The notes under the pieces: generated by a model
Seen by the model: only the letters and a program-made list of their open reading frames with translations
Databases searched by the model: none
What the model was told of the DNA's origin: nothing
NCBI GenBank assembly: GCA_021399445.1
Contig: JAJTUQ010000003.1
Location: 3,906,001 to 3,970,000 of the forward strand
Length of the DNA: 64,000 bases
DNA from: Xylogone sp. PMI_703
Taxonomy: Eukaryota; Ascomycota; Leotiomycetes
Reading direction: 5' to 3'
Program-made: the position numbers and the translations under genes
Shown here: positions 47,456 through 58,155 of the stretch, piece by piece
Layout: every line of letters starts with the position of its first letter
Position numbering within the stretch: position 1 is the first letter of the stretch

Positions 47456-47929
47456 TCATGTCTCCCTCGATTGCCAAGGAATTGAACCTCCAATCTTGCT
47501 TAACCCTTCCAAAGTACCATCCCCAAGCTTGACTGACGAAAATTTGATCATTCGTGGATCTAATCCCAAGGTTCGTCTCACATCGTCTTGCGTCTTGCTC
47601 GAGGCGTCGTATCTCATAACGAAGTAGTGGCCTTCATGGTACTGTGCTTGATGCTTCCGTGTCTTCTTCGGCAAGCTGGAGACTCCCCAGTTCGTAATGC
47701 CTCGGATCGTGCCTCCTGATCTGAGAACGATGGCACCGGCGGTACGGGCGATTCTACGAATCAATTCGTTAGCATGGATAGGCTTCACATCCCAAGCCTT
47801 AATTGCGGGAGACCATACTCTTTAACCTCTGCGAGGTTTCCCGGCCGGACCTAAAAGAGGATGTTAGGATGTAGAATTCTAGGAGGTCTTCAAAGGCCGA
47901 CTAACAATTGCCATAAGTTCGTACAACAT
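47456..47929 (-). CDS. MRP17: Mitochondrial small-subunit ribosomal protein bS6m (MRP17)
   Basis: Three minus-strand exons (47929-47906, 47850-47819, 47753-47456) give 117 residues, the expected size. The first exon has 8 codons (MLYELMAI), the second 32 nt (VRPGNLAEVKE). The second intron carries a textbook GTATGG donor, TGCTAAC branch and CGTAG acceptor and restores VKEIARTAGAIVLRSGGTIR. The S6 fold is evident in GITNWGVSSLPKKTRKHQAQ and YHEGHYFVMRYDASSKTQDD. Ignoring intron 2 would give a premature stop. It is a structural protein of the mitoribosome small-subunit platform. It is convergent with DCN1, 264 bp away. Confidence 0.95.
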
Positions 47930-48317
47930 TTTGGCTGCGGCAGTTACATAGTATCAATCTTTTGATGGCATGGTTCAAAATCCTAGAAATCGGTGGTTCG
48001 GAATATTATTTTCCCGATAATTCAACCCACTTCCAGACTGGGAAATCAAACACCCGACAAGAGCTTAATTTATTTTAAATCAAGCCAGAACAGTGTACGA
48101 TCAATTGAATTGAGATCTTTTTGAATGTAGGGGAAGATACAATGTGCTTATAATTGACTGGTTTGAATCTACACTGGGGAAATCAAATGAGTGATATTGC
48201 TATCGGTCTTATCACTCAATAGGAAGAGGGATCTAAGATAATATGTAATATTTTGGCTCCTGAAGTATCTTCTAACCCATTGATAAATCATCGTAAGTAT
48301 AGAACTTATGTGGTTGC
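47930..48317. other. Intergenic region upstream of MRP17
   Basis: 388 bp, AT-rich; it should hold the MRP17 promoter and the 3' end of the next minus-strand gene. No ORF is supportable. Confidence 0.45.
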
Positions 48318-48972
48318 TTATTTCCTTTGAAGCTTAGCAGCCCGATCCTCTGCTATGTCACACATGGCCTTAAGGTTATGTGAGAATTAGCCTGCGCTAC
48401 CGAGTAGGAAGGCTTAACCAGAATCTTACCTTTATCGCTTCTAATCTTTCTGCATTCATGTCCCCTCTGGCTATTCTTCGACGCATGTCATCCATAATGA
48501 CCGGCCGTGACCGACCGTTTACAAAAACACTATAGTCTAGTTAACATGATCTCGGATACGATTTCAGACTAAAGGCTGCATACACATATATAAGTCCGGG
48601 GAAAGTCTCTTCGTATTTTGCATTCAATTCCCGTAATTTGGTTGCTTCTTCGCCACCAGTGTTTAATTGAGCTTGTTCGGCCTTAGATTGAGCACTATCT
48701 ACCTTCTTCTCACCGAGCCTTGGATGAGCGCCCAGTATCTTGTCTAGCCACTCAAGGTCACTGGTAGAGGTACTATTTAAAAGAGCAGTCAACTGGGACC
48801 CAATACTCGCAATAAGGTCGTTGTATGAGTTGAATCTCTCAGTATGGAGGAAATCAAGCGAAAGAGTGTGCAGGGCTGTGCATGGCTCGAATAGAGCATC
48901 GAGCACAGCTATTCGATCCGCCGTTGTAGAGTCTCGAAGGCTCTCAATTGGTGGGAGTTGATAACTTGACAT
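48318..48972 (-). CDS. OHCU decarboxylase domain protein (uric acid degradation)
   Basis: Three minus-strand exons (48972-48584, 48529-48430, 48368-48318) give 179 residues. 2-oxo-4-hydroxy-4-carboxy-5-ureidoimidazoline decarboxylase performs the last step turning urate oxidation products into (S)-allantoin. Signature: LDKILGAHPRLGEKK with the catalytic His, and after splicing ETFPGLIYVVFVNGRSRPVI and MDDMRRRIARGDMNAERLEA. Introns use GTGTATG...CTATAG (GT shared) and GTAAGA...CTTAAG. The helical N-terminus (TADRIAVLDALFEPCTALHT) fits the family. The C-terminus KLQRK lacks a PTS1-type tripeptide, so peroxisomal import is not evident. No urate oxidase or allantoicase gene is adjacent. Confidence 0.93.
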
Positions 48973-49440
48973 ATTTATACAATGCCTCTAGCTACCAAGC
49001 AGGTGACTTAAACTTTGTATTTCCTAGAAAGGAGTGAAGTATCGATTACTGCTGAGGATGGTCTTGGTTACATACTTGCCTCCCACCCTATGCCTTAGGC
49101 CGGAGCCGGCAGCTCATGTATTTATCAGTGAAGACACCTCAAACCGCTACATCAGCCAAGTCTATTCCAATTGTTAATGTCCAACTTAAGTAAGATAGTA
49201 GCCAATCATCTTTACCAATACATTCTATGTGACGCAAAGCCGTCTTAGAAGAGTTGTACTTTTGTCATTGAGTAAAATCGCCCAAGATGAGCCAAAAGAT
49301 GTCTGGTATTTGAGCGCCGGGTAGCGCCCGTAAAAGCGGCTAGACTTACTAACCGACCTTGAAAATGCAAGCTACCAAAAGTTCTATGCCCGTTTGCGCG
49401 CGTCTTGGTGTTAAAATCAACAATCCCACCGTTATTCAAT
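48973..49440. promoter_or_regulatory. Divergent promoter region OHCU decarboxylase / PRP19
   Basis: 468 bp between divergent starts. A GATA-factor site could be expected for a purine catabolic gene, but no tight GATA cluster stands out by eye. Confidence 0.35.
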
Positions 49441-51081
49441 ATGCTGTGTTCAAGTAAGCTTTGTCACAAGTTGTATCGCATCGCATGATCAAGCGCTGAC
49501 AATGACTAGTATCTGGAGAGGCGCCACAGCACCCAGTGGCCTCGGCCAAGTCAGGTAACCATCCTGCGACCTCTTCAATGACAGTGATTCTAACTTTCTA
49601 AGGGCATGTTTTTGAGAGACGATTGATAGAAGCATACATTGCTGAGAACCACAAAGATCCTGTGAATGGCGAAGAGCTCGAGGTCTCCGATCTTATTGAT
49701 CTCAAGTCATCCAGGATCGTAACTCCTCGACCGCCTACTCTGACCTCGATCCCCTCCCTGCTCTCTACCTTTCAGAATGAATGGGACGCGTTAGCACTAG
49801 AAACATTTACTATCAGGCAACAGCTCAACCAAACACGACAAGAGTTGGCAACTGCGTTATACCAGCACGATGCTGCCGTTAGAGTTATTGCAAGGCTCAC
49901 GAAGGAGAGGGATGAAGCCAGGGATGCGTTGAGCAAGATAACGATTAGCGCTGGAGCAACGAGTAATGGCGATGCTATGCAGGTAGATAGCAATGGATTA
50001 CCAGATGAGCTCGTGGCGAAGGTGGATGAGGTACAAGAAAAGTAGGTGTTGATCTTACTCAAGATTCTATGTTGGTGAATTACCGACTAATCTCGCTCTA
50101 GGCTTTCCAAGAGTCGCCGAAAACGACCCGTACCTAAAGAGTGGGCTACTCCTGACGTTATTGGAAACTTTGGTGTTGTTTCTGCTTCGGAAGCATTATA
50201 TCCTGGTGCAAAATCACTAGCTATAGATGCAGACGGCCAGTTACTTATTGTCGGCGGCTCAACTGGTTCAGCAGGAATATACTCGATAGCCGACAAGACG
50301 GTGCAGAAAGAGTTTAAAATCGAAGGAGCTGTCACGGGCGCCATATGGGCCGGGAATACCCCCATCGTCTCCACGTCTTCGGGAGCTGTTAAGGTCTTGG
50401 GCGATAAAGAGCATAGTTTTGCAGCGCATGCTGGGCCTGCAAATTCCTTGGCCCTACATCCTTGTGGTGAGATTCTCGCCTCTGTTGGTGTAGACAAGAG
50501 CTTTGTGTTCTATGATCTTCCTGCTTCAAAGCAAGTCACTCAAGTTTACACTGATTCAGGTATGCTCCAATTGCCCCTTCAGATTTAATGGCTTACTAAT
50601 ATTTTCAGAACTTACCACTGCTGCCTTTCATCCCGATGGACACCTATTTGTCACTGGGGGCGTGGATGGCCAAATTAAGATATTTCACACCAAGACAGGA
50701 GAACCCGCAGCAACTTTCGATCTAGGGGGTCCAGTACAGGATATCTCCTTTTCCGAGAATGGCTTCTGGTTTGCAGCTGTGGCGAAGGACTCCATGACTA
50801 TCACCATTTTCGACTTACGAAAGGAAGGCAAGGCTGCAGAAGCCAAGGTTTTGGAGATTGGCGGTACTGTCGTGAGCACCCGCTGGGACTACACCGGCCA
50901 GTTCCTAGCGGCTTCAGGACCTAATGGTCTAACCATCACGCACTATAACAAATCTTCCAAGTCATGGACAGATGTTATTAGTATTGCTGTACCAGCTACT
51001 GCTGTGCAATGGGGTCCTCAAGCAGAAACATTGGCTACGGTCAATGGGGACGGAATAGTGACCATTTTAGGACCTGTGTAA
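49441..51081 (+). CDS. PRP19: Pre-mRNA processing factor 19 (U-box ubiquitin ligase)
   Basis: Five exons (49441-49453, 49510-49554, 49603-50041, 50102-50559, 50609-51081) give 475 residues. Exons 1 and 2 are only 13 and 45 nt but restore the U-box start [20 protein letters not shown], followed by [21 protein letters not shown] tetramerising coiled coil follows ([20 protein letters not shown]), then a basic linker ([15 protein letters not shown]) and a WD40 propeller to the end, with repeats such as [17 protein letters not shown] and ending [20 protein letters not shown]. Prp19 is the scaffold E3 of the NineTeen complex, needed for spliceosome activation and DNA repair, in the nucleus. All introns have standard GTAAGC/GTAACC/GTAGGT/GTATGC donors. 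It is divergent from the OHCU gene. Confidence 0.96.
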
Positions 51082-52501
51082 GAGGCAGACAGGAATATAT
51101 GTGTTCGGAGTTTGGTAATTTGAAATTGTGGTAAAAGAAAACTTGATGCAGGTTTTTTGCATGTACTTCTAGAGTTCCAGCAGGCCTCGATAATTACAAG
51201 GAAAAGTTCATATGTACTTTGACACTTGGAGATCGTGTTTTGTCTAAGCCTACCACCTAAGCTGCCTTTAGTTTCTGGCCATGGGAAGGGACAGACACGG
51301 AAGGCAGCAAAAAGCCATTTGCGATTTAAGTGGGACTCGTAGCCATGCCTCGTGAGATCTCAAGGCTATGTTGGGTATATTGGTACCCAGGATTCTGCAT
51401 CGTGACTGTTCCTGCATCAGAGTCTATCTGGAGAGCATAGACTCTTATACCAGTTTGAGCTGAAAGTAAGTAACTGAGCAACCGACCCAGCAGAGGCTTG
51501 ACAGCAATATTCTCCGATATAATAAACAATCATTTGCTATGTTGGTACTAATTGCTCTTGTAAAAGTTATTTACTTATACTTTAGGAATTCAGTCTTGCC
51601 AGATTAGGTGCTGCTAGGCTGGAGATAACGTTAGAGCAAGGCAACATTGAAGATTGTAGGGATGCTGAAACTGTCATCAATATTAGTGACCTTCGGCACG
51701 GTTAATGGCGTCATTGTAGCCTATCTGACTAGCCCACTTGAAGGCTGAAGTTTACGGGAATATTTCAAATGGCCCGAAAAGCTCATGAGAAGTCAATTTT
51801 ATGCTTCATTCAATTTCAATATCAGGTAAAACATCCTGATGCCTTCAAGGCTAATCTATTTTTGGGGGATGACAAGGTAGTCACATGGCTTTGTGTTACC
51901 ACGATGCAAATCTTTCGTCAGTCTTTCGTCCAGTGAAGTGTGTGCCCTTCGGTAATAGGCCCTGCTCCCCCTGTAACGCCATTGTCCGCGGTCCGCTCTT
52001 TGCGTGAATCAAGCGCCAGGAGCTGAAAGAGAATCGCGCTTTGAGTTTATCCCTCCTCCATCGTCATATCCATCATTCAATTTTACTCATTTCCAGTGGG
52101 CTATTCACTCCAGAAGGTCGATTATTCGCGAAGTTGAGGTGAAGGGCTAGAAACTGTCTATCACTATCGGAGTTTGCCCGGGATACGCGAGGAGATTAGT
52201 GCACGGTTTACGGGAGGCAAGTCCATGTCAACGTCGAGTTTCCAACAGCATCTTCGACGAACCTTCCTAGAAAACACCTACATTCCCTGCAGGACAGACT
52301 TTCTGTACGGCATAATACTCTATGAGAGTGTCTTGGATCCTGGCATACGATAAATAGCTATTTACTGGGGGGGGTTTGCAAATAAAATTAATGGGATGGA
52401 CTCTAGATGGCCAGCACACCAACGTCGCCACAAGGTCAGCCTGACCCGAATCACTGAAATTTGACTGCTGTTGACCTATTTGGCAGAGAACTTTCCAGGA
52501 A
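51082..52501. other. Intergenic region PRP19 / RING protein
   Basis: About 1.4 kb. A minus-strand open frame of 67 codons (51326-51529) has no recognisable motif. An ATG at 52408 precedes a GTCAGC donor, but splicing to the visible acceptors puts the RING gene out of frame, so I do not use it. Confidence 0.4.
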
Positions 52502-53715
52502 ATGTCACAGCAGATTGCACTTTCACCGTCTCCTGTATTATTCAGGGACTCCGGATCCTCGAGTTTCGATAGCGCATGGCAAGAGCGGGGCCGGGTGAGC
52601 GATCACGGATCATCCTCAACACATGAGCAACGACGAAGAACACCACGTCCTCACGGCTCGCGAGTTGAATCACTATTCGTAGAACCAGATGATGCACCAG
52701 AGCAATCGAGAACGCCTCAATTACCACGTTTACCGAATCGCGGTTCTCAAACCGTGATTGACCTGACACAAGATCTTTCAGATGAACCCGAGATAATTGC
52801 TGTGAATTATGCTCCACGACCAGCTAGTCGATTGCGAAGGGCTCGTAGTCAGTCCCAGTCTCAGAGGCCACCGGCACTCCAGCGCAGCGATACGTCTAAT
52901 TTAGCGGATATCATAGATTTGACTAGTGATGCGGGGGATGCAGAAGTTCAGTTCCAGCACTCGAGGGAATTGCCTCCTCCACCACGAGTGCGAGAGAATG
53001 AAAGACTGAGGTCTAGACGGCTCCCGTCAGTACCACAAGCACCTAGAAGAGCTGAGGAGAGGAGTGTGGGCTCATTGTTTGTACCTAGGCATCCACAACA
53101 CGGGCCTATTGCAAGATTTGCGGGATACGGGGCTCTGCTTATTGGACACGCAACATACCCGCTACGAGAATTCTTTGGTCAGGGAAGCCTGATCATGGAC
53201 GGGGTTCAGCAGGTGATAGGACCGATGCCAGATCATTTGGACTATCGCAACAATGCATTTGAGGCGAGAAAACCGGAACATGTTGCCCCTCCACCCGCGA
53301 GAGAGAATTTCACCCGGTCACCTACGGAAAACGATGTTATTATATGTCCCAGCTGTGAGGAGGAGTTGGTGCATGACAAGGATGAAGAGGAGCCAGCTGC
53401 TAAGAAGAACGGCAAACCGCTATCGAGACGGGAGAGGGAGGAGCACCCGTTCTGGGTGGTGAAGGAGTGTGGTCATGTAAGTCGCAATATAGCGGGGGCT
53501 TTGTAACTGATAACCAGACAAGTACTGATTCGTTTTAGGTTTACTGCAATGCTTGCTTCCAGCAACGATTAAACTCGGGCAAGCCATCTATTAAAGCAAC
53601 ATTTCCGACCCTGAATAAAGTGAACAACAAGGGACAGAAAACGATTGCCTGTGCTGTTGATGACTGCGAGTCCGATGTAAGACACAAGGACAAATGGGTT
53701 GGCGTTTTTCTCTAG
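52502..53715 (+). CDS. RING-type protein with SUMO-interaction motifs (candidate SUMO-targeted ubiquitin ligase)
   Basis: Two exons (52502-53476, 53539-53715) with a 62-bp intron (GTAAGT...TTTTAG) give 383 residues. Residues 1-230 are Arg/Ser/Pro-rich and probably disordered. They contain two SUMO-interaction-like motifs followed by acidic residues, VIDLTQDLSDEPEII and DIIDLTSDAGDAE. The C-terminal RING-like module reads VIICPSCEEELVHDKDEEEP, a basic spacer, WVVKECGHVYCNACFQQRLN and finally IACAVDDCESDVRHKDKW; the cysteine order suits a variant RING with CxxxxC as the last pair. SIM repeats plus a C-terminal RING recall Rfp/Slx8-type STUbLs, which ubiquitinate SUMOylated nuclear proteins in genome maintenance. 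The splice junction lies inside the CGHVYC core, confirming it. The N-terminal start could lie further upstream. Confidence 0.8.
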
Positions 53716-54868
53716 GTATACTCGAATCTCGACGTTACTGGCCCTCTTTTCGCTGCTAGTTACGAGACGACTACTCAACATCGCTCACCTTCCACGAGCA
53801 TGAGTCTGCACATATTTTTTACTCTTTACATATTGCATTTGCATGGATCAAGCATGGCGTACACAATAGAACGGTTGGAACGGCATGTAGCGGGTTTTCA
53901 AACTGGCTTTTGTTGGGAGCTTCGGGCGTTGATAAAGCATTGCATCGGCTCGGCGGGATTAGGAATCTGTGATACCAAATACCATCGCTCAGCATCGATG
54001 TGATACTTTGTTCGGACTTTGGGAGGTTATGGTGTTAGTATTTGCGGTTGCTGTGGGCCAAGTAGCGCCAACGCAGCAACATAGCAACAAGGTGATATCA
54101 TGACACCCCAGAGGCAGCGTTTTTTGTTCGTCTTTGAGTGCTTTGCGAGTTCCTGTTTATTATGATTTTTTTATCGCTCTAGTAGCTGGAAATAATTACG
54201 AACTGGTACGCAAGAGACGGGATCCTTGTGCCGCTCCGTGACGTGGTATCTCCGAAGGCTCTTCTGTTATTACGAGAAAGGTGAGACAGTGTCGCAGGGC
54301 CACTTACGTGATAGATTGTTTCTTCTTTGTAATTCGAATAAGGTAAGAGACCCTTCCTTTTTTTCAACACACGGCTCAGATCCGCGGGAAAGCTAGGGTC
54401 TCTCCGTGGTAGCATTGAGCCCGTGGTGATTTGTCTTGGGATCTCCGGCAGAGAGGACAACGGAGATAGTTACTGCAGAAAAAAACAAACACAAGGATCA
54501 TTCCAGCGCTCGTGCGCAAATACTCTCCTATCCTATCGTGTCATGTCCCTCTCTTTACTTTCTCTTTTCTTTCCTTGTCCTTGTCTGGTGTGGATTTATT
54601 TTCTTCCCGAGTCTTGGGCGTTTCTGATTTCGCCCCATGGGCTCCACCCGGATCTGGCATCCCCAGCGCCGCGAGCCGTAGGTCCCTTCCCGGGGAGGGC
54701 GGAGGTAGAAAGTAGCCTAGCATGTTATTGCGGGCAGCGGAAAGGAAAGAGGCCGGCGCGTAGACGGGCAAGAAGAGAAGAAGAGAGGAGAGATGTAAGA
54801 ATTGAAGAGTGAATGAATAAAGAAAAGGGGAGTGGGCTTTGGTACCTGGGTTTTCTTCCATGTCTTGT

Positions 54869-54914
54869 TACTGTCACCGTCACCGTCACCATCATTGTAA
54901 CTGTAACTGTAAAC
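54869..54914. repeat. GTCACC / GTAACT short tandem repeats
   Basis: Consecutive CACCGT-type units pass into GTAACT units. Low complexity, non-coding. Confidence 0.8.
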
Positions 54915-55453
54915 TTGCTATTATTCCCGTGCATCACCGGTACACCAGTACTGTACAATACAGCACCGAAGAACTTAGATACCAAAAGAAGTTATTCCCG
55001 TATGGAAAAGAAAACACCCGGCCCTGACGTTACCCTACCTATTCTTAGTCATGGAGATTTGGAACTGTGACTTTTTAAGTTGCCGGTAACTGCTGTAGCT
55101 TACCGGTGCATGTTACTCTGCCTTGCCCTTGTAAGGGGGAAGAGTGGAGGCAATGAAGGTACCATTGACCCGTTTATTGTTCGTCATCATTGAATTGACC
55201 GTCGGTAGTTATCGGTCAATCTATATCAATCGAGTCCATGTTCTTTACCGTGGTTACGGGTTGCGCCGTTATTTGCGCGGAACGGCGACGGTAGTTGTTT
55301 GACCCCAGGTTTTGTTCGATCTCGAATTCTCTTGATGTCAATACCGTGCTGGAATTACGGAGTTACATTTGATTTGTGCTGTACCGGACAAAGTGATTTT
55401 TGTTTTCTGTGCTGGTTTCGGGGTCTTGCCTTGGCTCTGCTCTGCTCTTCCTA

Positions 55454-55502
55454 CGGTACCTGTACCTGTACCTGGTACCTGGTACCGCGGTTGTACTCGT
55501 AC
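55454..55502. repeat. GGTACC/TGTACC cluster
   Basis: Repeated overlapping GTACC units (GGTACCTGTACCTGTACC then CTGGTACCTGGTACC), each containing a GTAC palindrome. Confidence 0.8.
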
Positions 55503-55994
55503 CCGGGTCCGTATCGACTATCCACCACCGATCGCCCGGTTGCGTGACTCGGATTTTTCGTATTCCTCTACTTGCACTGTGTCAAGAATCTTTACTGAGG
55601 CAAAGAACCCAGAAGCATGGCTGCTTTTTGCGAGAATACGTTACTTTAGACAGAGCGAGCCTTGTAGCTGTGGATTTGATTATATTAGATTAGATTTAAA
55701 TAATAGTACTTCTTGTAAGGAAGAGGTTTTGCTTTTTCTTCCCGGGTATCTGTTCGCCTGGCCATTGGTAGACGCAGGGTCGCAGTATGTATGCAGTATG
55801 CACGTATGCGATAGAAGAACGGAGTGCAGGCGATTAGCATCAACGGAATCGAAGCCGCGGAATGAAAAGAAAAGAAAATGTGATGAAGAAAGAGGTGCCA
55901 TGGATAGGAAATGATTGGATGGCTTTACGAGCGTCGATTGTGACTGATTGATTGACTGGATGGCTAGCTGCATGAGAGCAAAAGTAGAGGATTC

Positions 55995-56015
55995 TGCTTT
56001 GCTTTGCTTTGCTTT
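55995..56015. repeat. GCTTT pentanucleotide repeat
   Basis: About four tandem GCTTT units in the desert. Confidence 0.85.
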
Positions 56016-56777
56016 TTGGAATCGGCACATGCATATGGTGACAATGACGGTTACAAGAACCAATTACCGGTGTTGCATCGTTATTTTTATCCTGTCATTT
56101 ATAACTTATTGTTCACTTGCATGAATTTGAATCGATTATTGGAAATTGGGATATTGAAAATTGGATAACCTCAGTAGCATAATACAACGAAAGTACAGTA
56201 AGTAATACTCCATACGGTAGTTGAAATTTCAACATCAAACCCTCCTACAATTATTTTCCCGACGGGTGCATCTATTTTGTCCTCGGGGAAGGGGAGGCGT
56301 AGTACTCCGTAATAACCCCATCAAGAATAAAAATTCCTGTCACAGTGCTGTGGTCCCATGTTTCGCGTTTCATAATGAATCCCCATCGTTCCGCGCGGAA
56401 GCTGAGCCGGGGGTTCTTGTTTTATGGAGTTACCCGCTGCAGATACAGAGAGCGAGGGATCCGGAAATATGGGATCAGAGTACAAACCCTAGATTTACAG
56501 GTATCGGCATATGCACAATGCTGTACTGGGCACATGAGCACGTGGGATATCACAGCCATATCCATACCCATATCGATAATTCCATACTTATGCAACCCAT
56601 AGACTAGGAACGAAGACAGGAAAAACAGGGCAATGTTATTTTTTCCCTGGCTGTTCTCGGTTTGAGAATCAACCAGGACGAGGGGTGGGAAATGCAGGTA
56701 TGGTACGATATCGATATGAGACGATACTGTACCTATGTACCAGTACTGCCTGTACATGACGGACGGTGTGAGGTCTT

Positions 56778-56795
56778 GATTTTGATTTTGATTTT
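56778..56795. repeat. GATTTT hexanucleotide repeat
   Basis: Three tandem GATTTT units. Confidence 0.85.
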
Positions 56796-56913
56796 CACGG
56801 GAATTACAGCAGAACTCAGCAACGGGTATTAAATGAAAATGGTAATGTGGTGGCGTAGTGTACCAACAGACGAGAGGATAACATTCATTGGCTGCCCTAC
56901 TTTTTCCATCTCA

Positions 56914-57062
56914 CTACCGGTAGGTACTCTACGGCAAGTACGGGATTACCGGTACAGTACCGTAACTACCACGGTACAAGGGCTACAAGCTACAGTACAA
57001 GGTTACAAAGGGTTCCAAGTTCCAAGTTCCAAGTACCGGTCCCCGGTACGGTACTTATTAAT
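56914..57062. repeat. Dense GTAC / ACCGGT palindrome cluster with GTTCCAA repeat
   Basis: Many GTAC cores with flanking ACCGG or ACGGT (for example CGGTACAGTACCGT) and a (GTTCCAA)3 run at 57012-57033. The individual units are imperfect and on both strands. Confidence 0.75.
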
Positions 57063-57201
57063 TATCTCCAAATGAGATATTGGCCGTCATGATGGGTCCT
57101 ACAAACCCCCCGGGTTCTCTTTAATCTTTTCTGCGGGAAAAGCCCACGGTACCCGGTAACGGGTTTTAACTAACTTAAGTACAAGTCAACGGGTGCGGGT
57201 A

Positions 57202-57232
57202 GCGGTGCGATGCGGTGCGATGCGAAGCGGTA
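57202..57232. repeat. GCGGTGCGAT tandem repeat
   Basis: About three GCGGTGCGAT-type units in tandem, merging into GCGGTACGGTACG. Confidence 0.8.
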
Positions 57233-58089
57233 CGGTACGTGTTTCTGGGGCTGTTCCTTAATTACGGGTGCGGTTAGCGGGATTTGATTGACGACGGGTG
57301 AAGCGGGTAGGCGGATGTAGGCGAGTTTTTCTGTTGCTCTTCCCATTTCGTTTGCCTCACTTCTTTGTTTCTTTGCTTGTGCTTGCTCATTTCTGTTCTA
57401 TTCTCTTTTTGTTCTACTGTATTGTATTGTGTAGGCATGGATTGGCTGGAGCTTGTTCCGGAGTGGATATTTGCGGGTGGAGTCCGGATGAGTGATGATG
57501 AGATAGGAAATACAGACAGGATGGCATCCTTCTTTGGGACTGCGGCGTCTCTCTTATTCTTTTTTTGGGGCGGATTGCGGATACGATAAACGGTGAGGTT
57601 TAGTTAAGTGTGGGTATTTTGAATAGCCATTAATTACTGTACCGGTAGTAACTGGTACTATGTGATTATGTACGCAATGCACTAACTAAACTCAGCTCGA
57701 CGGATTCGAATAACGGTTTTTCTGTCATTTCTGATCTGAGACATGGCGACTTCACTTTTCCCGCTTTGTGTCTCTTTTTTCTGTAACTGTATTCTGTAAT
57801 TGTAACTCGTCGTTTGTGATAGCCATAACTTAGCCATCACACAGCGTTGCAGTATCGTATTTTCTTCTTCCACCCCGCCATTCGATAGGATGGAATGATA
57901 TGCATTTCGTATGTTTCAAACGGTAAGGGAATAAAAAAACCCATCCTCTGCTCTGCCGGGTTGCGTACCCATCGGCTGTGTCCCGGTGCCTCCGCTGTGC
58001 TTTTTCTTCGGAACTTCCCCCTCCCTCCCCATCGATACCATTTCTTTCTCGATTACTTTTCATTTTGTTTCATGCTTTTGTTTCGGAAA

Positions 58090-58155
58090 GCATTAGTACT
58101 GTACTGTACGGAATGCCCCAGGGACCGTCCCGTACCATCCCCGTACCGGGTACAC
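58090..58155. repeat. GTAC palindrome cluster
   Basis: Contains TAGTACTGTACTGTACGG, then CCCGTACCATCCCCGTACC, GGGTAC and ACTACCG, i.e. several overlapping GTAC palindromes within 65 bp. Confidence 0.75.

Noticed and set aside
52408..52501. ATG at 52408 as the start of the RING gene
   Set aside because: The first exon ends in phase 1 and the visible acceptors lead out of the RING frame; 52502 is the first workable ATG.
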